Positions 32,548-43,710 of a DNA stretch of 64,000 nt are shown piece after piece (position 1 is the first letter of the stretch; every line of letters begins with the position of its first letter). The DNA lies in the NCBI RefSeq assembly GCF_002878395.1, contig NC_061114.1, forward strand, positions 167,199,937 through 167,263,936, read 5' to 3'. The notes under the pieces were generated by a model. That model was given only the letters and a program-made list of their open reading frames with translations. It was not told the origin of the DNA and did no database searches. The stretch comes from Capsicum annuum. Its lineage: Eukaryota > Streptophyta > Magnoliopsida > Solanales > Solanaceae. A program made the position numbers and the translations under genes.

Positions 32548-34381
32548 CTAATTCCCTATCTATTTCATTATCTGTTTCATTCTCCGAAATTTCATATATA
32601 CTATCTTCACTTTCTAATTCATAATCTATATAATCTATCTGCATATATTCTGTATTTTCTATTTTTATTTCTGATATTTGTTTATTTTTTGGCTTTTTTG
32701 GTAATTTACAATCTCTAGATAAATGTCCTAGTTTTCCACAATTATAACAAGAACATTCTTTTATAGATTTCTTTTTTCTATATGGTTTTTTATGTTTATA
32801 ATTTTTTACATAATATCTTTTTCTTGGTTTCTTATATTTATATTTTGATTTTTTGTATTTCTTATATTTCTTATGTCTTTTTCTTTTCTTATAATATCTT
32901 TCTTCACATCCTAATTGTGGTGCTATTTTATCTTTGCAACATGCTAAATTTCTTATTAATATTTTTTTCATTTTTATTTCTTCTCTTTATTTTTCACATA
33001 GATTTCTATACTATTGTTGTAAAAATATTATTCTTGTTCCTAGGGTATCTACTATTTTTGCTTCATCCTAACTTTTTATTATTTTTGAACTAAATGGTTC
33101 AGGTAATTAACTAAAATATAATCTTCTTATTTCTTTACTTTCTTCTATATTATATGTTCTTTTATAATAATATTCTTTAAATGCGCACGTATACTCATCT
33201 ATATAGCACATATTACATATTGCTAATTTAAACATTAAATTTCTATTCGTATCTTTCTCTTTATTTTGCTCTTCTTCTTTTGTTATTATACTACTAAATT
33301 CATCTCTTATAGCTATTTCATATTTTTTCAATATTTCTTTTTGTAGTATTTTAGTAGGTATTGATGTTCCTTCTATTTTGTTATCAGATCTTAGTACTTT
33401 TTTACTTGCTTCGGCTAGGTTTAAAAACCAGAATTTCACTATTCCTATTAAGGTCTTTTCTATATATTCTGGTGTATTTGTTGTATCTATTTTATTATCT
33501 AATAATTATTTTGACATGTATCTTACCCATAGTTGTATTATTTTATTTGTGTCTATTACACAGTCTAAATCTAAAAAGTTGTAATTAATTATTTGTTTTG
33601 GTGTCCATTTATTATATTCATCCTTTGGATTATATCTTTTAAACTTATTTTTGTAATTATAGGTTGGTTTTCTTATTTCTGATGTACTAGGTATTATATT
33701 TTTATCTAGAGTATTTACTTCTGTATTTATTAGTTCTAGATTTTCTTTATTAATTACTTCTTGTTTTTCATTAATTTCTAGTTTTCCTATGTTTTCTAGA
33801 ATTTCTGTATATGTTTCACTATCTTCCGAATCATAATTATCTATTTCTTCAGCATCTATTGTATTTATTTCTAATTCATTGGTTTCTGGTTCATTATTTT
33901 TTATTTCTAATTTTTCTTTAAGTTGATTTATCTCAATTAATAAGTTTTGTTCTTTATCTTTTTCTTCTTTTTCTTTCTGTCTTTTTTCATACAAGTCTTT
34001 TAGCATTTGTAGTTCTTTTTCTAATTCAGCAATCTTACTATTTTTAGTTTCTTCTATTTTTCGTATTTCATCTGTGGTTTGTTGTTTTATTTTATCTATT
34101 TCCTTTTTTCTGTCTATCTCTTCCTTTTCTCTTTCTATTCTTACCATGGTTGTCAACTTATCTTCTAATTTTAATTCTTTTTTTTCTAACATTAAATATA
34201 AATGTTTACCTATTTTCTTATATCTCCTTCCTAAATTAGAGAATACTATTTTTATTTTTAATCCTTCGTGATTTTCATATGTTTTTTTGTCTATTATAAA
34301 TTCTTCTTTGTTCATTTTATTTAAATGTATATAGGTTTTGTTGATACATATATATTCTAGACTATCTATTGTTGAATCCAA
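32531..34381 (-). pseudogene. Pararetrovirus capsid ORF with zinc knuckle
   Basis: One frame of about 616 codons from the ATG at 34381, interrupted by in-frame stops (the first at 33506-33508, more between 33107 and 32980) but with no net frameshift. In order it has a charged N-terminal part with a long coiled coil (residues about 90-165, EKEEIDRKKEIDKIKQ...), an acidic stretch (DAEEIDNYDSEDSE), a capsid-like core (NYKNKFKRYNPKDEYNKWTP onward), a very basic Lys/Tyr-rich tract, a CCHC knuckle (CYNCGKLGHLSRDC, 32708-32749) and an acidic C-terminus. The core is duplicated in inverted orientation at 34711-35248. Confidence 0.8.
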
Positions 34382-34650
34382 ATTTGATATATTTTTTTTT
34401 GTGCATTTATTGAGTTTTTACTAACTCTGGCAATTATGTTATACTGTAGTCTTTCTATCCTTATTTTTAGTTCTTTACGATTTTCAGATATTATTTGTTT
34501 TAATTCTTTATATTGTTGTGGTTTTTGTACGTTATTCATCTAAACAATATTTATAATATTTTGGTGGATATCTAAATCTAATTTTATCATAATTAATAAA
34601 TTAATCAAATAAATCCAATTATATACTACTTTCGTAACTTTAATTAGCAT

Positions 34651-34664
34651 AGACTTTGATACCA
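34651..34664 (-). promoter_or_regulatory. tRNA-Met primer site of the pararetrovirus
   Basis: The minus strand reads TGGTATCAAAGTCT, close to the family consensus TGGTATCAGAGC, which marks position 1 of the circular viral genome. It lies 270 bp upstream of the capsid ORF. Confidence 0.8.
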
Positions 34665-34710
34665 ATTGTAGGGGGGTGCAGATAACTTGAGTAAATAAAT
34701 AGATAAATAG

Positions 34711-35248
34711 ATCTATATTATTAATTGAGATAAATCAATTTAAATAAAAAATTAGAAATAAAAAATAAAGAACCAGAAACCAGTGAATTAGAAATAAATA
34801 CTATAGATGCTGAAGAAACAAATAATTATGATTTGGAAGATAGTGAAACATATACAGAAATTCTAGAAATCATAGGAAAATGAGAAATTAATGAAAACAA
34901 AGAAGTAATTAATAAAGAAAATCTAGAACTAATAAATACAGAAGTAAATACTCTAAATAAAAATATAATGCCTAGTACATCGGAAATAAGAAAACCAACC
35001 TATAATTACAAAAATAAGTTTAAAAGATATAATCCAAAGGATGAATATAATAAATGGACACCAAAACAAATAATTAATTATAACTTTTTAGATTTAGACT
35101 GTGTAATAGACACAAATAAAACAATACAACTATGGGTAGGATACATGTCAAAACAATTATTAGATAATAAAATAGATACAAGAAATACACTAGAATATAT
35201 AGAAAAGACATTAATAGGAACAATAAAATTATGGTTTTTAAACCTAAT
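34711..35248 (+). repeat. Inverted copy of pararetrovirus capsid core
   Basis: This arm matches the reverse complement of 33416-33944 almost throughout, so the two form an inverted repeat of about 530 bp with a 766-bp loop that contains the primer site and the capsid N-terminus. The plus strand here is sense and has a 105-codon frame (34968-35285) that runs out of viral sequence into retrotransposon sequence at about 35248. The arms differ by scattered single bases, including the codon that is a stop at 33506-33508 in the main copy. Either insertion of a rearranged viral molecule or later inversion could explain it. Confidence 0.85.
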
Positions 35249-36710
35249 TCTTTACCAGTTAAATAATCTAACATTTGATCCATAAACGACATCGAAAAGT
35301 TGTGCTTCTCAATCCATGTGTTAACTTCCTATATTTGATACATACTCTCTATCCCATGACTGACCTCATAGGAAAAAATTCATTAGTCTCATTTGGAACC
35401 GCAGTGATTCCATTCTTCTTTAGCACACATTAGATCAAGCTCACTCATTTGTTGCCCGTAATAAGATAAACCACCAACATATCCAACTACTTGATAATTT
35501 TCTTATTCACTACCTCTTATGTAGGAATGTTAAGTCTTCATTGATACTCAATACTAAGAAATCAATCTGGCTTAAATTGGATTTTTTGCATGCAAATTCT
35601 AGGCAAAATCCTAACTATATTTGCAAAGAACCAACCAATGACCCTTTTGAACTTCTCCAACACAGGCACTAGAGCCTCAACTTGCCAATCTACCAAACTA
35701 GTTGCAATAAAAACCAAAAAAAGTATTATTGGCTCCTAAAAATACATAATGAAGATGGGGTGGAAGAGCCTTAAGCTCTAAGATTGAGGATCCCCAATAG
35801 AAGTCTTAGCCAACGGGGTCATTCTATTTCTCAAATCAATTTCAAGCTTCTTTGGTACAAAATTGTTTGAACCCTACCATCTAGTGTGCTCACTATCATC
35901 ACCCTTTAAGTTTATAACTACTACCGTAAATTCTTCTACTCCAAGCCTCTACTTAATCAGGGAAACCAACACATCCTTATAGATAACAATAGTGATAAAA
36001 TTCACATGTATATCCTTTGGCTACATCATGGATTTGCACACATTAAACGTCACATGCTTATAATTTAATAAAACTTGATATTCCTAGTATCCATATCAAA
36101 TAATGCATGTCCAATCACTAGGAGTCTCCCCAAGAAAATGGAAACCTCAAAGTCAACTTCATAGTCAAGTATGAAAACTTAACAAAAAAATGAAGGATGC
36201 AACCCTCACCAAAACATCACATAAGATCCCTATAGGCTTCAAAGTGTGATCCGCCAGATGAAGTCTCATCAAAGTTGATTTAGGTGACCCTAATCCCAAT
36301 TGTATATAACTGATAGCAACATTAGATTTATGCTAGCACCCAAGTTACAAAAAATCTTAGAAAAAATTAAAGAACCAATGGTACAAGGAATAGTGAATGC
36401 TCTAGGGTTTTCCTTTTTCTCAACTAGAGACTAAGAAGTAATTGCATTTCAATGGTACATATTATCAACAGGCTTGAGACTCACAGTTCTCTTCTTTTTC
36501 ACCAAATTCTTCATAAATTTATGTACCCTGACATTTGCTTAAGAGCCTCAACTTGAGGGATATCCACTGATAATTCCTTCAAAATAGAGATGAATTGTGA
36601 TACTTTCCCATTTCATCCTTCTTCTTCAATCTATATGGAAAAAAGAAGGTTGTGGAATAGATTCAATACTTATGGAATCCTTCTTTCCTTCCCCTTCTTT
36701 CACCTTAGCC
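35249..36710 (-). pseudogene. gag end, protease and RT start of element A
   Basis: Minus-strand reading with many stops. Blocks in order: QFISILKELSVDIPQVEALK (about 36590-36530), the active-site segment NLGASINLMLLSV (about 36345-36310, Asn for the usual Asp in DLGAS), LGRLLVIGHALFD (about 36130), LKALPPHLHYVFLG (about 35785-35740), KKNGITAVPNETNEFF and RVCIKYRKLTHG (about 35430-35310), then FMDQMLDYLTGKE (about 35285-35250). These are the Athila/Tat protease and the first RT block. It is cut at 35248 by the pararetrovirus and at 36711 by the LINE poly-A end. Its integrase continues at 23924-22990. Confidence 0.75.
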
Positions 36711-39700
36711 TTTTTTTAAAGAAAAATTTTCAATTAATTAAATAAATCCGATACACAACAAGGCCAAATGGCCCAAATAAAAACAAACTAAGCAACAAAA
36801 CTTCTAATCTATGACCCACCTAAAATAACCCAGACGGCCCATCTATCTCTATTACATATACCTTAAATTTAGAGTTCCAAAATTCTAACTTTATTTCCAC
36901 CCTTAACACCTCAGTCCTAATGCTGTCGCCACTATTCATTCGCCAACTTTTACTTTTCTCTTCTGGATCATTAATAGATTTACTTTGGAAGCTACGATTA
37001 CTTGTAAGTCAGCTTTCAATAGTGAGTATTCTATGCTTCTTTCCTTCTTATTTCATCAAAGTACTAACTTGATATTTGTTTTTATACGTTCTCTCTGGTG
37101 AGTAGATTTGCTTCTTTATTTTGTTAAAAGTCTGGTCTTCGATGGGTATTTGCTCTATAGGGTAAGAACACATCTTATCTTAATAAGGATTTAACTCTGT
37201 CTGCCTTGATTTTGATTTCTTTGATGTTTTTGTTTTTTTCATGATTGAGTGCATAGGAAGGTTAGTACTACCACCCCATAGTAGAGATATACCGTTTAGG
37301 TTTCACATTTCTAATTTGACCTTGGACTTTCCCATTTTTCTGAGGTTTTTTTATGGATGAGATAAAATAAGCTAGCATTTGAATTGTTTATGATCTTTGT
37401 GGTATTGTAAATATTGGTTAAGAGGTAACATTATGTTGTAGCTTTAGCCTACCCTATCCCCCATCCCCTTATAGGAGATACTCGCAAGTATGGGGTCTTT
37501 AATTTTTCACTATTTATAATGATTTGGGGTCTTTAATTCATCACTGTTAATATGGACAAAACTGCCTTATCTATTACTAGATTTGCTAAATAGTCTGCTA
37601 GTTTGTTGCCCTCCCCCATTATGTTTTGGATCTTCAATTATTTTCCTATAAAGTTTCTTCTTATATTATATATGATATTTGTGATGCTCTACGGACATGC
37701 CCACCCCCCTTCTAGAATATTTTTTATCAACATAATGTCTGTTTGAATGATGACCTTGCTATACTAGGTAAATATGCAATGTTTTACTTATTGCTAATAT
37801 AGTTGTTGCCTCTACTACTGAGTTTGTTATGTGTTATATCTTAGTGCCTTGAGCATACACTAGATTACCATTTTCATCTCTCAAGAAAAAACCATAAGAA
37901 CTTACCCCTGGATTTCCTCTAGCTTCCCCATCAGTATTGTATTTTACCCATCCTATAGGTGGAAATTCCTAATTGACATTGAGTATATTCACCTGTGGCT
38001 GAAATTCTTTAAAGCTCCTTAAGTATTCTTGGACAATGTCCTGTGAACTCCTTAGTAGGTCTTCTTATTTAGAGAAGCATATGCAAATTTCTAACCACAT
38101 TACAAATGACCCTTTAAACTGACAACCTCTTTCCTTACTCTATCTCTCCACCATAGCATAATTACCTCCCTCAAAGATAGTCCTTCAATTTGTAAACCCG
38201 CAAAAGAACAAAAATAGGACCAAGTCCTATTAGAAATAGTTGATCTTAAGAACACATGTGATTGTGTCTCTTGATCAGGATTAGCATAACACCAATATTT
38301 AGAAGGTCCTTCCACACCCCACCTTCTAATTGTATCATCTACTGGCACTTTGAATTTCCACAATATCCATATAAAAAACACTATTTTGAAGCCTAATTCT
38401 TTGAACCATATCCATTTATATATCTTTTTAGGTCTGTCTTTGTGCCTTATGTACCGCCATGTACTCTTTACTGTGAAATTACCATTAGTGCTTACATCGA
38501 ATAAGGCTTTTCCTTAATTTCTTCAGGGTCTGGTGGTTGCACATTTTTGACAATATGTGCTACCACTTCATTATTGAATAATTGTGCTAGAATCTCCACA
38601 TCCCATTCTTCAGTTTTGGTCAAATATATTATGGAGTCATAGGCATCATCCCATTCTTTCTTATCTCCTATGCAAGTGTAGAGATCTCCCAAACTAGTCC
38701 AATTATCATGCCACACCTTAGAATTTCCTTTCTTGGTATTCCACTATATTTGATGATCAACCAAATCTCTAGCTTGTAGCATTCTCTTCCAAACAAGAAA
38801 CCCTCCTCCCTCTTTTTCATATTACTAGATTATAATGTTATTTTTTGGAATACTTGTATTTCATGTAAACACTCCATATTGAATTTTTGGTCCTAAAATT
38901 CCACCAAAGTTTAAAAAATAATTCCATAGATACATCCTATAATAATCTGAATCCCAATCCTCCTTGTTTTTCTAGTAAGCTTAAATTCCTCTATTTTGTC
39001 CAATGCATACCTTTTCAACCAATTCAACTACTCCAGAAGAACTATGCCATCATTGATGAATTTGATTTAGAATTTTCTGAGGAGGATTTATAACTGATAA
39101 GCAGTGAATGAGAATACTTTGAAGAGCATGCTTGATTAGTAGTGCTTTTCCTCCATAGGATAGTAGCTTTCATTTCCATGCTTACAACTTTGAATTTATT
39201 TTGTGGACCATCTAATTATAAAAAACTTGTTTGCTTTCTTCTGTAGAAAATAGGACAACCTAAATATGTGAAAATAAAATCCTTCCTTAATATACATATT
39301 TCCACTTCTGCTAGAACTACATCCCCCTGTGCATTGTGATACATATATATGACACATTTTCCTTATTAATTTTCTAGGCTGATGTTCCTTCATACTTCTC
39401 AGTGTCTCAGCTACCAGTGTCATAGTTATTACCTCTGCCTTGCACAAAATAATCATATCTTCTGCAAAAGATAGATGATTGATAGTTGGACTATACCTTA
39501 GCATACCAAACTTTTTAAAATCTTTGCTCCTTTGTAAAGAATCCAATGCTCTTGATAACACTTCAACTGCTATTATAAATAATGTAAGAGATAATGAATC
39601 TCCCTGCTTCAAACCTTAAGAAGAATTGAAAAAACCTTTCGGTTGACCATTTAGAAGAATACAATACCAATTATTACTCAACAACTTGTAGATCATATCA

Positions 39701-41467
39701 ATTATTCTTTCACTGAATCCATTTTTTCTTAGAACTTGCATAAGGAAAGGCCATTCCACTCTATACTTCTCCTTTTTACAAATCTTGCTTGTTTGTTGGA
39801 AATAATCCTTGGATGAAAAACTTTCATTCTTTCATGTATAATCCTTGAGAATATTTTATAAAAAAAGTTGCTCAAGGATATAGGTCTTAAATAAAAAAAA
39901 TTCTGAACCATAACTTTTTTAAGTAATAGTACCAAATTTGTATGAGTTACAAATTTGGGTAATTCTGCCCCACTAAAAAAATATTGGACCAATTTATATA
40001 TATCATATCCCACAATATCCCAGGCATCCTGATAGAAGGCCATTGTCATCCCATTTGAAACACATGTACTATTTCTATTCAATCCCATCACTACTACATA
40101 AATGTCTTCTTTGGCTGGCAATTTTTGAATTATTTCATTCTCCGCCTCTTCTTTAATTGTAGGAAGCTCCTTCAATAGATAAAAATTACTTTGAGTAGGT
40201 TGATTCTAAAACTAGTTCTTATAGAAAAGCATTGCTTAATTTGCTATCTCTTCTTGTTGTTTTAACCATTCCCCTTATGAAATTTGTATTTTGGAAATCT
40301 TAAGCCTCTTCTTCCTACCATTAACCATAGTATGGAAAAATTTAGTATTTCTCTTTCCATCCTTAAACCATTTCATACTAGCTTCTTTCTTCCAAAATTC
40401 CAATTTTCTATGAAAATATTTAGTCAATTTTGCCTGAGTGGCATAAAGATTCTGTCTATTTACACTAGATGGATAATTTTCAAACCGGAGTTCCTATTCC
40501 TTAATGACCTCCTCAAAAGTTGCAATCTACTAGAATATATTACCAAAAGTTGCTTTGCTCCACTGTGAAATAACTCTTTTGACTTTTGCATCTTAAATTA
40601 ATAAAGTGTAAAAGGGTTACCTGAAAAATCAACATTTTAGTTTTGCTTAATCACCTTCATAAATGATTCTTCTTTCAACCAAAAATTCAAGAATCTAAAA
40701 TACTTCACCACTTCTTCTATTTCATTCCGAAAAGTAATCAACAATGGTGCATGATTTGAACCACTTCTTAAAATATACTCTACTTTAATAACTGGAAATT
40801 TTATTGCATCAATTGGTTGGTCTAAACTCTATCCAGCATCTTGAATATGTATTCTTCATCAGTTCTGCCATTCTACTATGTAAACTTACTACCTTTAAAC
40901 TTCATATCTGACAAATTATATACACTAATACAGTGGTTGAAGTCTTTAACTTTATCTTCTATCACATGAAGGCCCTCTAATTTCTCTTCTTCATTAGTAA
41001 TCACCTTAAAATATCCTCCCACTATCCATGGTTTTTGATAATCCATAGATTCTTCATACAACTGCATTCTTTCACCTTGGTTACATTTGGTATAGCCAAT
41101 TATTATGACTATATCTACTTTATTATTTTTAGCATAAACTCTCAAAGTAAGCTACTGTTCCTCATCTCTTAGTACTTCTACTTCCACAAATTCATCTATA
41201 AAGGCCTATATTTTACCATTCATATTTACCATAGAATGTTTGAGACCTAGTCTTCATCTGTACAACTCCAAATCTTGGCTGTTTTGAAATGGTTTTGTCA
41301 ACCCAATGAAATAAAACTAGTATCTTCTTTGAAAATTAATAATTCTTATGAATGCTTTTATTATATCCACTAATCTAATGTTCCAAATCAGAGCATTCAT
41401 GTTGACTTATTACCTATAAAGATAGTACTTCTTATATTTCTTGAAAGTGATTGCTTACCTAAGTATC
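36711..41467 (-). mobile_element. LINE (L1-like), 3' portion, minus strand
   Basis: The element ends with a poly-A tract (T run at 36711-36717) and holds most of ORF2 plus a 3' UTR (36720 to about 37490). It continues on the far side of inserted element G at 58875 to about 59800. The insertion junction falls just upstream of ORF2. Confidence 0.82.
37490..41400 (-). pseudogene. LINE ORF2: endonuclease, RT, zinc-binding and RNase H
   Basis: ORF2 starts at 41400 with MNALIWNIRLVD. The endonuclease follows with IIGYTKCNQGERMQLYEESM and PWIVGGYFKVITNEEEKLEG (usual GDFN is GYFK). RT blocks are KEDIYVVVMGLNRNSTCVSN, FFYLRPISLSNFFYKIFSRI, MKQGDSLSLTLFI and FAED (39457-39468, for the usual FADD). A zf-RVT-like block lies at 38381-38100 (KVPVDDTIRRWG, QETQSHVFL). 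RNase H reads WVKYNTDGEARGNPG with SSYGFFLRDENGNL (about 37955-37870). Many frameshifts and stops make it inactive. The protein would nick DNA and copy the RNA at the target. Confidence 0.85.
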
Positions 41468-41689
41468 TATAATATCCCGTACTTCTACCTATCTTGAAAT
41501 CATTCCAAGAATGTTAGAAACTTAATTTGAAAGATGAATCCACTTTTGTACACGTGGAATTTTTAGTATTTTCACTTTTTGTAGAGTAGGATATTGAATA
41601 ATCTTTCCATTATTACCCATTTCGTCAAAATCTGATATTGGGGTAGAAAGTTATGGCCGCAACACAGAAAGTAGTCAAAACTGCCTAGG

Positions 41690-41855
41690 TGCGACGGTGA
41701 GAGCTGACGGACCGTCGAGCTAGCGATGGACCATTGCCTATGCCATCATAGGAGAGACAGTGAGACCACATTCTACCTAAGAGTGAAGGCTCAGGCCAAT
41801 GGACCGTTGAGCTAGCGACGGGCCATCGACCCAGCGACGGACTGTCGCACCCACC
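41690..41855. repeat. Palindrome cassette in 5' LTR of G
   Basis: Repeated words GACGGACCGTCGAGCTAGCG, AATGGACCGTTGAGCTAGCG and GACGGACTGTCG, each partly self-complementary. The 3' LTR has a diverged copy at 56588-56835. Confidence 0.75.
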
Positions 41856-43213
41856 ACCGTATATTTCGTTCAGCTATTTTAAGTCATTTTTAATAAGGGC
41901 TTTTTGGCATTTTACTACCTTTTTCTAATACCTAATAATATTAGATCAAAGATCATAAGTTTATTATCCAATTACAACATCAAATTAGGGTTTTCTCTCA
42001 AAGATAATCCCCAAGAAACAAGATCCAAATCTTCTTCAAGAAACTAAGAGATTTGAGTTCTTCAAGTCCAAGAACTTCAAGAAACTCATACTTCAGTTAT
42101 TTCATGTGTTGATTCATGGGTATCTTTCACCCATGAAACTCAAGAGCCTCTTTTCAAAATCCATGATTTGTGTATTGATGAATGTTCATGATTTATATTG
42201 AATTGAAATTCATGCTCATGTTGTTGTGGAGTTTTGGTTCATGTTTTAAATTACATATTCCAATGATTGACCCTAGTATGTGGTGATTTGCAATATAATC
42301 ATGATAAAACCTTCAAATTTGCAAATTTATTTATGCAACCATGATAATTAGATGCATTGATGATGGTATAACCAAATTATGCTCCCTATGTGGTTGAAGG
42401 AAAACTGTCATACTAGTATAATAATATGAAATCCCCATTTATGTACAATTTTATGCATGTCAAATATTTGATGAAATATCTTAGTCAATTAATTATGGAT
42501 ATATGTTTAGCTATTGTGGTGCTTTAAAACTTGTACTTCATGAAATCTCCAATTCATTCTATTATGGATTGTGATGTAGGTCATGTATTCAAGAAAGTCA
42601 TGCTTTGCCAGTTTCTTCCTATCGAGTCCTAAGGGTACTTGTACCCTAAAAGTATAGCTATGTGCCTAGAGCCAGGGTCATGTTTTAATGATATCCTCAG
42701 TCAAGCTGTGATCCATAGAACTCAATCAATCATGTGAATTAGGAAAGCTCAGTAATCTAATAAGCTCAGTACTATTTTGTTAGTCAACGGAACTCAGCAA
42801 ATTTAGTCCAGTTCAGTTTAGTAATCTATATTCAGTACCTATTCAGATGGGAGAAGGAATTAGCACTGAGTGAACCCAAGGATGGGAACACACACTATCA
42901 GATGAGTGTGTAATTTGTAGAAATCTTCCTTGCATTCTAGAACTATGTAGCCAGCAAAGGTTAAGACATTAACACTGTCAGATGATGGTTGATGAGGTGG
43001 ATAAACACTGTAAGATGATGGTCCCACCATTTTTTTTTGGGGACACTGTCTGATGAGGGTCACCCATATCTTGTCTTTACTAGTGGCGCGGTATTAACAC
43101 CCTTCTAATTAGGGTTACAGATTGAACCCCAACTCAGCCATAATGGCGTATTAGGGGCATGTCAGTTAGATGACTACTTCCCATAGTTTTAGTATAGAAT
43201 TAGGATTGTTAGA

Positions 43214-43619
43214 TACACTCATTCAGTCGCAGTAATAGAACTCAGATAATTCTATAAAATTCAGGACTGTCAGATATAGTCAACTCAGAACAGAACAAAA
43301 CTCAGCTAGTTTCATCAGAAACTAGACTATAAGATATAGTTGCTCAATATCAGTTATTTCAATTATAAAGTTATTAGTATCTCATGTTATCAGTACTTAG
43401 ACTTAGAAATCGTGTTTACACTCATTCAGTCGCAGTAATAGAACTCAGATAATTCTATAAAATTCAGGACTGTCAGATATAGTCAACTCAGAACAGAACA
43501 AAACTCAGCTAGTTTCATCAGAAACTAGACTATAAGATATAGTTGCTCAATATCAGTTATTTCAATTATAAAGTTATTAGTATCTCATGTTATCAGTACT
43601 TAGACTTAGAAATCGTGTT
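43214..43619 (+). repeat. Exact 203-bp tandem duplication in 5' LTR of G
   Basis: Unit one ends at 43416 and unit two at 43619. I compared the units base by base and saw no difference. The 3' LTR has one unit at the matching place (about 58095-58297). Confidence 0.9.
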
Positions 43620-43705
43620 ATCGTAACCCTAGTTACAGTTATTATGTATTTATGCATGTATTCTCACGTTCATATCATCAGTCAGTTAGTATAGGTTCAT
43701 GCATG

Positions 43706-43710
43706 TGAAC
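43706..43710 (+). repeat. Target-site duplication of element H, left copy
   Basis: TGAAC here and again at 51468-51472. The uninterrupted 3' LTR of G has a single TGAAC at the matching point (GCATGTGAACCCTTTG, near 58386). Confidence 0.93.

Larger units (their letters stand above)
28375..35248 (-). mobile_element. Endogenous pararetrovirus, Solendovirus-like, degenerate
   Basis: A very AT-rich minus-strand block with the gene order of a Caulimoviridae genome: Met-tRNA primer site (34651-34664), capsid-type ORF with zinc knuckle, movement protein, protease-RT-RNase H, and a last coiled-coil ORF. At the far end is a second, inverted partial copy of the capsid ORF (34711-35248). All ORFs carry stops or frameshifts, so it cannot be expressed as virus. 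There is no recognisable intergenic promoter on the left side. One flank is the 3' UTR of element C (plus), the other is the RT of element A (minus). Genus assignment is by overall similarity from memory and is less sure than family. Confidence 0.85.
41468..43710 (+). repeat. 5' LTR of element G, first part
   Basis: It starts TATAATATCCCGTACTTC. It has a GACGGACCGTC-type palindrome cassette (41690-41850), a promoter-like TAATAAGGGCTTTTTGGC (41892), a leader, the GAATTAGCACTGAGTGAACC box (42856), several AGATGA(G/T)GGT words, and an exact 203-bp tandem duplication (43214-43619). It ends at the TGAAC target of element H. Confidence 0.85.

Noticed and set aside
29772..33588. Many plus-strand frames rich in Phe, Leu and Tyr that look like membrane proteins
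   Set aside because: They are antisense shadows of the A-rich pararetrovirus ORFs on the minus strand, which show RT, movement protein and zinc-knuckle motifs.
35074..35292. A 72-codon minus-strand frame starting with an RT-like peptide
   Set aside because: It is a chance fusion of the RT of element A with the antisense of the inverted viral arm, not a gene; it is used only as evidence for the junction.
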